Shown one piece after another: positions 51,801-60,500 of a DNA stretch of 64,000 nt. A program made the position numbers and the translations under genes. The DNA is taken from positions 5,387,820-5,451,819 of the forward strand of contig CM067569.1 of assembly GCA_034336665.1 (NCBI GenBank), read 5' to 3'. The notes below the pieces were generated by a model. The model was not told the origin of the DNA, did not search any database, and saw only the letters and a list, made by a program, of their open reading frames with translations. Source of the DNA: Luscinia megarhynchos. Its lineage: Eukaryota; Chordata; Aves; Passeriformes; Turdidae. Every line of letters starts with the position of its first letter. Within the stretch, counting starts at the first letter, position 1.

Positions 51801-54321
51801 GAATCCATGGAGAAGTCTCCCTAAGGAAGCTGCTGTTCTAATTAATTAATCATAAATAATAGCTGTCAAGATTAAAAAGAACTACTTGAATCATCTTTTA
51901 TTTAGTCTATGCAGACAGTGTCAATTTGAGGCATCACCTGCATTTATCAATTCCTCTTGCTTTCACTTCCAGCACCGATCCCACTTTGAGGAACAAACCC
52001 AAAATCTCTGTGTGAGCCACTGTGTGGAGAGTGCTGAAACCACTTAGGTTCAAAACCACTGTGAAGTCAGGCCTGGGGATCATCTCCCACTTGCAAGCAG
52101 TAGCTATTTACACTAAATAAAAGGTCTCATCTTCTAAACAATAAAATCCACCTTCCTTTCACATTTCATAAACAGTGTGGGGCAGAGAGAAGCACACTGC
52201 AAACCTCACTGTCAGTGCTCAGCTCTCCCAAACAAGTAGCAGCAGAGCAGGCACTTCACCTCACCATGTCAGGCCAACATACACATGCAGCAGTGTGCTC
52301 AAGAGTTCTAAGGGCCTTCAGCAAACAAATGTTCTCAAAACACCTACTGTTCTCCAGTTTTAAACAGGTTTTGGAGATTTAGCTTAAGTGTAGCTTTCCT
52401 TGCAAAATGAGGTTGCCAAAAAAAAAGCACTATAGGTATATATGCATGCACGTATAGTTTTCTAACACAAAATACTACTGTTCACCTTGACTTCTTCTAG
52501 ATTTGCAAGAACTGTGCTGTAAAAACAAGCAGGTCACACAAATGTAAAAAAAGGAGTGCACAGCTCTGACGTGTCCTCTCTCCATGCACAGAACAGTCTT
52601 TCTTCACCTGTGCCAACCTCCTGTACACCCCTCCCTACACACAGAAAACCACAAGTGCCATCAGTCCACATCCTCACTGGGAACACTCCTCCCATCCCAC
52701 AGTAAATATATTGGTTATATCACCCACACCTGAGCCAGAGAATGCATCTTACTGCAGAGCTCAAACCACTAACTACTCACTCCTGGAGACAGACAAACAA
52801 ATGAATGATATTAGGGAGCACACAGCTCCCTAATGTTGGCTGTCAATCATCAAACAAATCCCTGGATTGACTCTTATTACATTTTTACACAATTTTAAAC
52901 TATGATTCCAAATACAAAATATTGTGCTCAGCAAGAAGATCTCAACAACAGCTGGCTGGACAGATGGTGAGTACACCTGAGTGTGGAAACAGAACATTTA
53001 ACAGGACATGGGTCTTACTTGGACTGACACAGAATGGGGCACAACCTCTGACACTGAAATTCACTCCAGCTGCAAATCCATGAATCCTCATCTATCAAAT
53101 TTTAAGTCACACGAGAGCACAAGATTCACCACATTAATCAAATCCCATCAGATTTTATCCCCAGCTGGCTTCAAAATGTTCAGGAAATTGCCAGGACAGT
53201 CATTTGTGTAAAGCTACCAGCCAGATCAGCATTTAAAATTGTTTTCTTTTCTTAATGAAAAATTAATGTATATTTGTATGAAAGAAAAACTATGAGGATT
53301 GCACAATGGAATTAGTAAATAGATACCACAAGTAATATTTTATTACTTTTATCCCTCCTATCCAAAAAATGCAGTTGATCTAAAAAACTGTTTCAAAGCC
53401 ATACTTGGCATTTTATTAAATCTACAGAGAAGTAGATTTCCAGCTATATCAATACTTATTTTAGCTAAGCTACAACAGTTTTGAAAAGAAGTCTTGAAGA
53501 CTCAGCATAGAGTAGTGTGGGTTAAAAGACACATTCAAAGGTCATTAGTCCAATCCCAACACGTACAATACAGTAACACTTGAAATATCTGGTTTCTAGA
53601 TGCATTTCTAATGTTTTGAGTTTTAATCCCAGAAAAATCCATTCCTCTATCTGAAACTCCCTGAGCATCAGATTTTAAGTTGCACAAGCATGTGTTGAGA
53701 ACACCATTAAAGCTCTAGGAGAAAAGGATATTAGAACAAGGATTAAATCAGCAAAGGTATTTAAGGTGGCTGCTTAACGTGCTATTTTCAAACAGGGAAA
53801 ACAGAAGATAACATGAGAGAGGGGCTTAAAAAACACGAAAACATTAAGTACACACTGAATGGAAGCACTGACGGGTCGGTGAGCTGGAAGCAGGACGATC
53901 AGCGTTAGACACAACGCTAAAAACCTCACTCAGAAGCACTAAGCAGGGGGAAGTAAAAGAAATTAAGTGCCGGAAAGCGGAAAATGTAAACCCGAGCAGT
54001 GTCTCTGCTGAGGCACCGTCAGGGACACCGGGCTCGGGGAGCCCCAGCGCCGGGCCGAGCCCACACGCACCGGCCCCCCAAGACCCACAGCCGCCCTTGG
54101 AGCCGGCTCGGCTCTGAGGGCTCCCCGGCCCGGCCGCCCCTTCCCGGTGCGACAGAGCCCCGCACATCCCTCCCCGCCTCCCCCTGCGTACCGGCGGGCA
54201 GCAGCGCGGGGCCGGGCGGCGCGGGGATGAAGGGCACGTTGAAGCTGAACTCGGTGGCGGAGGAGGAGAAGAGCAGGTTGGTGCCGCTGCCGGTGCCTCC
54301 CCCGGCCTTCCCCGCCGCCAT
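36774..54321 (-). CDS. SEC23IP: SEC23-interacting protein (p125A), complete 18-exon coding region
   Basis: The product is a peripheral ER-exit-site protein that binds the SEC23 subunit of the COPII coat and helps organise vesicle budding; it belongs to the DDHD/intracellular PLA1-like family. Joining 18 exons with GT donors and AG acceptors, all phase-consistent, gives 2,973 nt (990 residues plus stop), against about 1,000 in human. In order I see a Pro/Gln/Ser-rich N-terminus (about 40-245) expected to bind SEC23, a WWE-like region starting near residue 245 (QPHWFYC), a lipase-type GHSLG motif at 560-564 with candidate nucleophile Ser562, a SAM domain at about 639-695, and a DDHD domain at about 769-979 containing [11 protein letters not shown]. 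The start at 54321 gives MAAGKAGGG followed by the conserved [20 protein letters not shown]. No frameshift or internal stop is present. Exon 1 is shorter than human between FIP and LLP. Family assignment is by recognition of the protein sequence; exon edges are read from splice sites. Confidence 0.97.
36856..38742 (-). other. SEC23IP last intron
   Basis: A 1.9-kb AT-rich intron. Its notable content is a compact CpG-containing GC-rich patch at about 37,975-38,165, annotated separately. I saw no other gene or repeat in it. Confidence 0.85.
37975..38165. promoter_or_regulatory. Small CpG/GC-rich island with two CTCF-like motifs
   Basis: About 190 bp of GC-rich sequence with roughly eight CpGs inside an AT-rich intron. 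On the minus strand it holds CCACAGGGTGGCAG (37991-38004) and CCCGCTGGTGGCAG (38043-38056). Each matches 12 of 14 positions of the classical CTCF core (CCASYAGRKGGCRS). The motifs share orientation, 52 bp apart. Insulator or enhancer function is inference; a decayed mobile-element fragment is the main alternative. Confidence 0.35.
38743..38905 (-). CDS. SEC23IP: SEC23IP coding exon 17
   Basis: Encodes [20 protein letters not shown] and [10 protein letters not shown], the end of the DDHD domain. Acceptor GATTTTAG, donor CTG|GTAAGG. Phase 2 out. Confidence 0.96.
39346..39531 (-). CDS. SEC23IP: SEC23IP coding exon 16
   Basis: Encodes [20 protein letters not shown] and a Glu/Lys-rich helix ([14 protein letters not shown]). 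Acceptor TTTCTCAG after a long T tract, donor AAG|GTATGT. Confidence 0.96.
40434..40536 (-). CDS. SEC23IP: SEC23IP coding exon 15 (DDHD domain)
   Basis: Encodes [12 protein letters not shown] and [14 protein letters not shown], which carries the conserved His of the DDHD signature. Acceptor CTTAACAG, donor CTGG|GTAAAA. Confidence 0.95.
41095..41250 (-). CDS. SEC23IP: SEC23IP coding exon 14 (DDHD domain)
   Basis: Encodes [20 protein letters not shown] and [13 protein letters not shown], a strongly conserved DDHD segment. Acceptor CTGGTAG, donor CCA|GTGAGT. Phase 0-0. Confidence 0.96.
41405..41611 (-). CDS. SEC23IP: SEC23IP coding exon 13
   Basis: Begins with a Lys/Ala-rich linker ([12 protein letters not shown]) and ends with [20 protein letters not shown], which leads into the DDHD domain. 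Acceptor TTCTCAAAAG, donor CAG|GTGAGA. Confidence 0.95.
41758..41853 (-). CDS. SEC23IP: SEC23IP coding exon 12 (second half of SAM domain)
   Basis: Encodes [20 protein letters not shown], the C-terminal helices of a SAM domain. Acceptor TTTCTTTAG, donor CAG|GTAAAT. It is 96 nt, phase 0-0. Confidence 0.96.
42233..42403 (-). CDS. SEC23IP: SEC23IP coding exon 11 (acidic linker and first half of SAM domain)
   Basis: Residues 604-660: a poorly conserved acidic linker, then [20 protein letters not shown]. Both flanking splice sites look weak (acceptor TTGTTGAG; donor CTG|GTACAA). The 57 codons are phase 0-0, so skipping would stay in frame but cut the SAM domain. Confidence 0.9.
42973..43091 (-). 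CDS. SEC23IP: SEC23IP coding exon 10
   Basis: Continues the motif as [17 protein letters not shown]. The second half is divergent from mammals. Acceptor CTCTTTGCAG, donor CAG|GTAATT. Ends at phase 0. Confidence 0.94.
43685..43893 (-). CDS. SEC23IP: SEC23IP coding exon 9 (lipase-motif exon, GC-rich)
   Basis: Encodes [20 protein letters not shown] through [11 protein letters not shown]. The GxSxG motif spans residues 560-564 and its last Gly codon is split with exon 10. Acceptor TTACCAG, donor TTAG|GTGATT. Most of the exon is unusually CpG-rich. Confidence 0.96.
45133..45274 (-). CDS. SEC23IP: SEC23IP coding exon 8
   Basis: Encodes [18 protein letters not shown] and [18 protein letters not shown]. 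Acceptor TTCTTCACAG, donor CAG|GTGAGG. Phase 1 in, phase 2 out. Confidence 0.96.
45910..45999 (-). CDS. SEC23IP: SEC23IP coding exon 7
   Basis: Encodes [20 protein letters not shown]. The HGIGP strand-turn is the characteristic start of the lipase-like alpha/beta fold in this family. Acceptor TTTTTCTACAG, donor GTG|GTAAGT. Confidence 0.96.
46331..46451 (-). CDS. SEC23IP: SEC23IP coding exon 6
   Basis: Encodes [20 protein letters not shown] and [12 protein letters not shown]. Acceptor TTGTTGCAG, donor ATG|GTAGGT. Ends at phase 1. Confidence 0.96.
47613..47702 (-). CDS. SEC23IP: SEC23IP coding exon 5
   Basis: A 90-nt, phase 0-0 exon encoding [18 protein letters not shown] and the segment through MHNPK. 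Acceptor CTGTTTCAG, donor AAG|GTAATA. Confidence 0.96.
47976..48169 (-). CDS. SEC23IP: SEC23IP coding exon 4 (GC-rich)
   Basis: Reads VQPDPESVV, then GGRYDV and [13 protein letters not shown]. Acceptor GTGCCAG, donor GAG|GTCAGT. The exon is markedly CpG- and GC3-rich compared with neighbouring introns and with exons such as 10. Confidence 0.96.
48612..48801 (-). CDS. SEC23IP: SEC23IP coding exon 3
   Basis: Residues 219-281 plus one base, flanked by TCTTTTCAG and G|GTAAGT. It contains [17 protein letters not shown], the start of the aromatic WWE-like region, and ends LEEVYNS. Confidence 0.96.
48802..50231 (-). other. SEC23IP intron 2
   Basis: A 1.4-kb AT-rich intron between the Pro-rich exon and the WWE-like exon. 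I recognised no repeat, RNA gene or ORF of interest. Confidence 0.85.
50232..50755 (-). CDS. SEC23IP: SEC23IP coding exon 2 (Pro-rich SEC23-binding region)
   Basis: This 524-nt exon has acceptor TTTGTTTGCAG and donor CAG|GTATGT. It starts [16 protein letters not shown] and contains the conserved GYNPYRHT segment, and is rich in Pro, Ser, Gln and Thr. In the mammalian protein this low-complexity region mediates SEC23 binding. It ends at phase 0. Confidence 0.96.
50756..54191 (-). other. SEC23IP intron 1
   Basis: The longest SEC23IP intron (3.4 kb). Its 5' end lies in the CpG island; the rest is AT-rich. Around 51,530-51,760 is a GC-richer segment of unclear origin. No nested gene was recognised. 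Confidence 0.85.
54192..54321 (-). CDS. SEC23IP: SEC23IP coding exon 1
   Basis: Residues 1-43 plus one base. It runs from the ATG in a CpG island to a CCG|GTACGC donor. It encodes the conserved FSFNVPFIP segment. The phase-1 end joins exon 2 to restore an Asp codon. Confidence 0.93.
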
Positions 54322-54368
54322 CGCCGCGCCCCGGCCACGTCCCGGCGCCGGCCCCTTCCGCCCTCACC

Positions 54369-54380
54369 CAAGATGGCGGC
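54369..54380 (+). promoter_or_regulatory. Perfect TISU / YY1 element with in-frame upstream ATG of MCMBP
   Basis: CAAGATGGCGGC matches the TISU consensus SAASATGGCGGC at every position. TISU elements direct both YY1-dependent transcription and initiation on very short 5' UTRs. Its ATG (54373) is in frame with the conserved MCMBP ATG, with no stop in between. Use of it would add 54 N-terminal residues including a Gly run encoded by the GGA repeat. Confidence 0.6.
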
Positions 54381-54440
54381 GGCGGGCGCGCGCAGCCGTG
54401 AGGGGCGGGAGGCGGGCCCGGCCGCCATTCCCGCCGGAAG

Positions 54441-54470
54441 AGGAGGAGGAGGAGGAGGAGGAGGAGGAGG
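54441..54470 (+). repeat. (AGG)10 trinucleotide repeat in the shared promoter
   Basis: Ten perfect AGG units, preceded by imperfect GGAAG. In the frame of the upstream ATG this reads poly-Gly. GGA repeats are G-rich and can fold into quadruplex-type structures. Confidence 0.9.
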
Positions 54471-54534
54471 AAAGGAAGCGGTGGAGGTCCCCGCGCTGGG
54501 CTGGAGAGCGGGACTCGGTTCCGGCAGCCCCGCC

Positions 54535-54592
54535 ATGCCGTGCGTGGGTGACTGGCTGAACAGCCCCCTGAGCATCGTGCAGGGCATCTTCG
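54535..54592 (+). CDS. MCMBP: MCMBP coding exon 1
   Basis: Residues 1-19 ([19 protein letters not shown]) plus one base. The ATG has G at -3. Donor TCG|GTGAGG. Confidence 0.93.
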
Positions 54593-57500
54593 GTGAGGCG
54601 GGCCCGCGTCCCGGAACCGGACGGCGCTTTCCCTCGCGGGGTGGTGGCGGGAGAGCGGCGAGGCCGGCTCTGGGTCTTATAGATCTGTCTTATATCGGAT
54701 ATATCTTGTATACAGCGTGCGTTTCGTGTATCTCGCGTGTCTCCTGGTTCCTGCGTGCTCTGCCGAGCGGCGCTGGTGTTGCCTGTGCCGTCAGCCGCGG
54801 CTGTTTCCGTGCTGGGCTCGATCTTAACTAAAAGAATACCGAAATAAACATTTCCTCAGCCGGCACAGCGCGGAAAGCGGTGCCTCGGCTCCTGCCCTTT
54901 CCCACTGGGGTGTTGTGGAGCTTTCCCTCGCTTCTGAGAACGGCTCTGTGCTTCTTGGTTGGCCTGCAAGGGTTTGGAATGGGAAGTCAGTGAATTGCAA
55001 GGGGAATAAATTAGTCTAAGATGCACTTACTTCCCTAAAATAGAGGTGAAAGTTGGGTTTGATACGCTGGGAGAACGCTGGATAAAAGTCTCTTATGTGG
55101 TGCTAATAGGCGCATAAATATGTCGTGTTTTTAGCCCAAAATGTTTCAAACTCGGATTGGGAGAAGAAGGTAACCGAATACTTCAAGGAGAAATTAAAAG
55201 AAAATAATGCTACTAACTGGGTAAGAGTGTTTTATTCTTTTCGAGTTACACTTTTTCTTAAACTTCATCGTTTTTTACATTTGTTTGCAGCGGCTTGCTT
55301 TTGATAAATCCTGCCTTTTCATAAGGGCACAGCTGAATTTCAGGTCCGGGTTTTGGGATGTGAATTTACACCTCGGCTGCTTTAACCTGAGTGCAAAGCC
55401 AGGATGGGAAATCCCACTCCATCCATCCCCTTGCCTTCAGCACCCTCCTTCCCCCAGGCCATCACTGATGGGCTCTGCCACTCTGTAGCACAGTCAGTAG
55501 ATGGCAGGAGATGACAAATATTCTCATTTTTGGGGAAGTGTGAGTCCTCAGTGTGCACCACGAGCTTCTCACCTGCTGGTTATAAACCTCCTTTCTCAGG
55601 AGCTTTTATTACGATGCTGCAAACCTGTGTGGGTTGAATAAATAGTTAACCTGAACCTTCAGTTTTAAGGGAAAAATGCTTTTCCTACTAAAAATGCGCT
55701 ATATTGGGCTGAGTCAGGCCTAGTTTGTGCAGTTTAGTAGGGAAGCTCTGCTTTAGGTTTTAAAAATAAAATATGCACAGTTGAGTTCAAAAGCTGTTAC
55801 TTTTCTAAAAGGCTGTAACAGAAATGGCATAATGGGACTGATAAGGGGATTAGAAACTTTCATATCAAATGTGTTTTATTTATGACTAAAAACAGGTGAA
55901 AATTATTTATTTCTCTGTCAGTGAAAGTATTTTGTACTTAGTACTAAATGGTAGCTTAAATCCAAGCATAAATGGTAAAATTTACAACATCAGAAGGAAT
56001 TCAAATCATATTTTCTTACTCAAAAAACCCATGAGGGGATAGACTTCTGTAAAAATGCCACTTCCTACAGGGCTGCTTAAGGTTTTTGTTGCATTTTAAT
56101 GCGGGATGTGGGCTTTTTCAACAAAGATTTTATCTTCAAATTTAGAAAACTATTCATATGGCAAGTCTCATTCTTTGAAGTTATACCACGTGCTTAGGCA
56201 TTGATTTTTTTTTCTTTCTATTTTCCCATTGTCATGTAAAACCGTGTGAAAAAGACTTCCCCAATGTGGACTTGGAAATTGACATACAGGTTTTCCAGGA
56301 CCTTTTGTTATAAGAAATTGTGCATGCAAATTGCTCTAGTACTGCTGGTACATAGCACATGGTGGAAGTGCTGTAAAGTAAAAATAAGATAAAGGATAAA
56401 TTCTGTTTAATCCTGAAGCTGCAATAATTCCAAATTTAAAAGTTGTTTCAGATGTTGTACAATTTTCATACGGTTCCAATGACCTATAACCACTTCTTTC
56501 ACTGTCCAGTATTGGGTCTGGTGATTTTGGGACTGGAAGAATTTGGGAACTGTTAAGTGGCTGATAATTGTAACAACTATCTGTAACAGCCATTGCAGAA
56601 AGGTGTTGGGATAGATACACTTTGTTACTGCTGAGATTAGGATGGGAGATGCACTCAGAAAATAATACCTGTGCTACATATATAAGAGTTTGAGGAGGAG
56701 GATAAACTGGATGTTCCAAGCATTAAGTTTTTGTGCTGGTTTTGGCTTACTTCAGAGCACTGCTCAATATATTCCAATTGTCTAGAACAGTCTCTTTTTT
56801 CACAGGTTCCATCACTGAATGATGTTCCTGTACATTACCTAAAACCCAACAGCTTAGTGAAGTTTCGCTGCATGGTTCAAGATATGTTTGATCCTGAGTT
56901 TTACATGGGAGTGTATGAAACAGTTGACTCAAACACAAATGCACGTGTAAGTGAAAAACTGATGTATTATTTTAGCAAATGTTTGTTCTTTTCCTCATTC
57001 TGGTCCTTCTGTTCCTCTAGTTTGTGAGTTAAACCTATGGACACTGATAGCAACTGTGTTCAGCTCCAATGGCATCAGTAAAACGTAACCTGTTACATTT
57101 CTGTTGAGGAACAGAAAATGCTAAAATGATGGAAGCTTTGGCAGGATGTCTGTGAGGGACTTTGGCCTGCAGTGAGTTTGGTGTGATTCATGTATAGGAT
57201 GCTGTCAGGAACAGAATGATTGCATTGTCTTTTCCCTCTTGACAGGTTTTGCATTTTGGTAAATACAGAGATGTGGCAGAATGTGGGGTAAGTTATCTAA
57301 ATTATGTTAACTTAGAGAAGGAATATTGGATGGAAAGTTGCAGTTTTATAAGTGTGACAGAGCTTCTTTGGTACTTGGCAATGGATTCCTGAAGATACTG
57401 CTCTAAATGCAAAATTAATCTTTGGTTTGCAAAGCAGAGTATTCATAACTGCTCACTGGCATTCTGATTGCAGCAGGCTTCCAGCTGTTTCTGTTGTATT

Positions 57501-60500
57501 TAAAATTTGTTTTGGTTGAGTGGAGTGGGCAGTTTCATGACCTTGAAACTGTCTGCTATGGAAAACAATTACTTTTGGAAGTGCAGTGCAATTTGAATCA
57601 AAACATTTTATATTCACTTTTTCCTGAGTTATGTAGTCATGCGTGTTAATTGTAACTTCTGGCTGAGTAACTCAATCTGTGGGATTAATTTTAAAAAAGA
57701 AAGCAAACTGTAACAGATTTTTAACAAAACTTCTCTTGGGATTCCAGCCTCAGCAGGAAATTGATTTGAACTCTTCACAAACAGTCACCTTGGAGAGACA
57801 GACTTTCTACTGTGTTCCAGTGCCTGGTGAATCAGCATGGGTGAAAGAAATATCTTTTTTGACTGAGCCAGTATTTTCTTATACAATCAGTGGTCACCGA
57901 CTAATTAATTAGATTTAAGGCGATAAGTTTATTTAAAATTTCTTCTTTTTTTTTATTTAGTGAATCTGGAGAGGTAATAGGTGTAAAAAGAGGAAAAAAA
58001 AGAATGTTGATGGTGTGTAATATGCACAAAGAGGATGCAAATGAATCTAGCATCATTTGTTTTGATTTAGAAGACATTTTTGCTTGAGAGAGTCTTGAAA
58101 ATTTCTGTTAATTTCCAGTTGCAAATGCTTGGAAAAGAGAAACTTCAGTTGAGCCATTGGCATTTTCTACAGCAGGACACTTACACAGCGAGAGTCTCCT
58201 ATAAAACACCTGCAGCTGAGCATGTTAAGATCATGATTTTGTTAAAAAAAAAGAGACAACTAGACCTTATGTGGCTGAGATTTCCCTGCTCAGCTGTGGC
58301 TTCCTTAACCCTCAATCCCAAGCCTACATCAGTGCCAGCCAAGCCCGAGTGAGCCCTTCAACCTCCTACACCCCCAGCCGCCACAAGAGGAGCTACGAGG
58401 AGGATGAGGACATGGATCTGCATCCCTCCAAACAGAAGGAGCAACACATGGGTAAGAGTTGCTGTTCATGAATAGTAGGTACCTTTCCAGAATTTGTCAA
58501 AAATTCATTGCTAAAACCTGTAGTATTTGCAGCTGTTTTAGCTATTAGTGTTGTTGCAACTTTTATGATTTGGAGGCTTGGTTGAAGTCAGTGGTTTGAT
58601 TTGAAGGAGTGTGGGAGAACCTACTTGAATGACTTGCTGACAATCTAGAGATATTTTTAATACAAGCTTATGCATATTCTGACCTGTTTTTTAAAACATG
58701 AAGTGCAGAAAAATATTACCTTTGCAGTCCTATGGACTGTAGGAAAAAATCATTCCCCTGGTTTAAACATTGCATTTTGAAAATCAGATTTCTGGCCATG
58801 TTTGAGTTTCCAGGACACACAAGTCTTTGCCAGTACTCTCTCTCACACTTAACTTGATTACATAAAATATGCACTTGTGAAACTTCTCATATTAAGAGTA
58901 TATTCTGTCAAGTATATTGCATTAGTAAACATTCTTGTCTCAGATGTCTTGTTAAATTAGTTTTATTCTGAAGGAGGTTGTTCAGTTCTGTATTTCTGTT
59001 TAAATAGCCTGCAAATCCTGTGTTTTTCAGGCAGTGGAGGTGATATCCATGGATGTGTGGAGCCAAAGAGATTAGAAACAGAAGCTTCTGCAGGTCATCA
59101 TGTCATTTCTCCCAACTGCTCCCCTCCACTTGACCTAAATTTTCCCTTGCCAGGAGAGAAGGGGCCAGCGTGTCTTGTAAAGGTGAGAGGAGTGATGAGC
59201 AGGGCTGTGCTCTCAGTGAGGCAGACAGAATCTGCCTTGCAGTGGTTTGTAGGCACAGAAATTGTCTCTCAAGTCCACAATTTTGTTTCTAGAGATAGAT
59301 TCATTAACACAGTGTTTCTCTTCTTGAGTGCTGCATTTGAATTGCTGGAATCCTTCAGCAGCATTTATTGAAGCTTGTACCTTCTCACCCCACTTAATTT
59401 GAAAGAAAAGATTCCAGTATTAGATGCAGCTGGTATTGAGCCCTGGTATTTTTCTTTTAGGATATCTTCTCTAATTGAAAAACAGCTGTGAAAAACTAAG
59501 CTGTAAAACCAATAAACCACACATTTGTGCTTTGAATTTGAAATAGTCCTTGATTGACTGCTATGCAGTATTACTGTGAAACTTTATCACAAAGTTTCTC
59601 TGCTGTTGCTGTGTTGACTTTTCTCTTATTCAGCAAATCTTGATGAATCAGAGTAGAATACAATTGTTTACATTTGTGTGGCAAAGAATGCCAATAGAAA
59701 AAGCATGGAATGATAAACTTCCTTTCCAGTGTAAGCTTACTGACACTGAGGGTGAGGGGACACCTCTTCACTCAGACTTTTCTCATTCCACAGCTGAGAG
59801 TCCTGATTTTCCTTTGTGTTTTTCTGCTGTCCTGCATCTGACCCATTTGCCTCTGCATTTTTTGTTTTCTTTCTGTTTGGGGCAGGTCTATGAGAACTGG
59901 GAGAGCTTCAAAGTCAATGATGTGCTGGAGGTGTTTGGTGTTTTGTCTGTGGACCCAGTGCTGAGCATAGTGAACAGTGAAGAGAGGTAAGATTACCCTG
60001 ACATTCAGGTTTTTATTGCAGTGAGCAGACAAAGAAATTTGTAAGTGCATGATAATTATGCTTAAGAAGTGAATTTTGTTGCTTAAAAATAGCTTGATGA
60101 GGAAAGTGTTACATCCAGCATCCTGGAAACTGAAGTCCAATATGCTCTGCTGCATCCATATCCTTGGATACCCAGTGCATCTTTTTTTAGGTTGTTGTAC
60201 AGTCTGTAAAGCAGAAAATGCTTCTATAGCTAAATGTTTTGTGCTTTTCATGTCAACTAAACCTTCAGTCAATAAGTGAATGGTGAACAAAGCTTTTGAA
60301 GAAGCATTAAAAATATAAAATGTCCTTTTGAACTAATTTCTGTTACCAGAAATGTAAACACTTCTGGAAAATACTTTTAAAAAATGTTTGTATGTCTGCA
60401 TGTAGAGTAACAGTGATCAAAATGAGTAAAAAATGGACTGATTTTCTTTTAATAATTAAGGTATCTCATCTTGTTAATCCGCTGATAAAAACTTTCCATT

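Larger units (their letters stand above)
54322..54534. promoter_or_regulatory. Bidirectional promoter between SEC23IP and MCMBP
   Basis: The 213 bp between the two conserved start codons must hold both transcription starts. Visible elements are an ETS-type CCGGAAG at 54434-54440, a minus-strand ETS-like CGGAAGG just upstream near 54355, and ATGGCGGC YY1-like elements at 54373-54380 (plus) and 54421-54428 (minus), with a third overlapping the SEC23IP ATG. A (AGG)10 run sits at 54441-54470. Start sites cannot be placed from sequence. Confidence 0.85.
53980..54800. promoter_or_regulatory. CpG island spanning the SEC23IP/MCMBP divergent start
   Basis: An abrupt change from AT-rich intron to dense CpG sequence, covering both first exons and the start of both first introns. 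It has no TATA box. This is the usual architecture of a housekeeping bidirectional promoter. Confidence 0.9.

Noticed and set aside
53844..54587. 247-codon minus-strand ORF across the CpG island
   Set aside because: Shadow frame of the GC-rich promoter and SEC23IP exon 1; the conserved protein lies in another frame.
57850..57912. Read-through of MCMBP exon 5 beyond WVKE to the stop near 57912, or use of GT near 57871
   Set aside because: The added residues are not conserved, and a GT at 57871 does not join any downstream exon in frame; the U12 AT donor explains the junction.
58260..58352. Open frame reading through the MCMBP intron 5 acceptor in another frame
   Set aside because: It stops soon after the acceptor and encodes no conserved residues; the in-frame exon starts at 58328.
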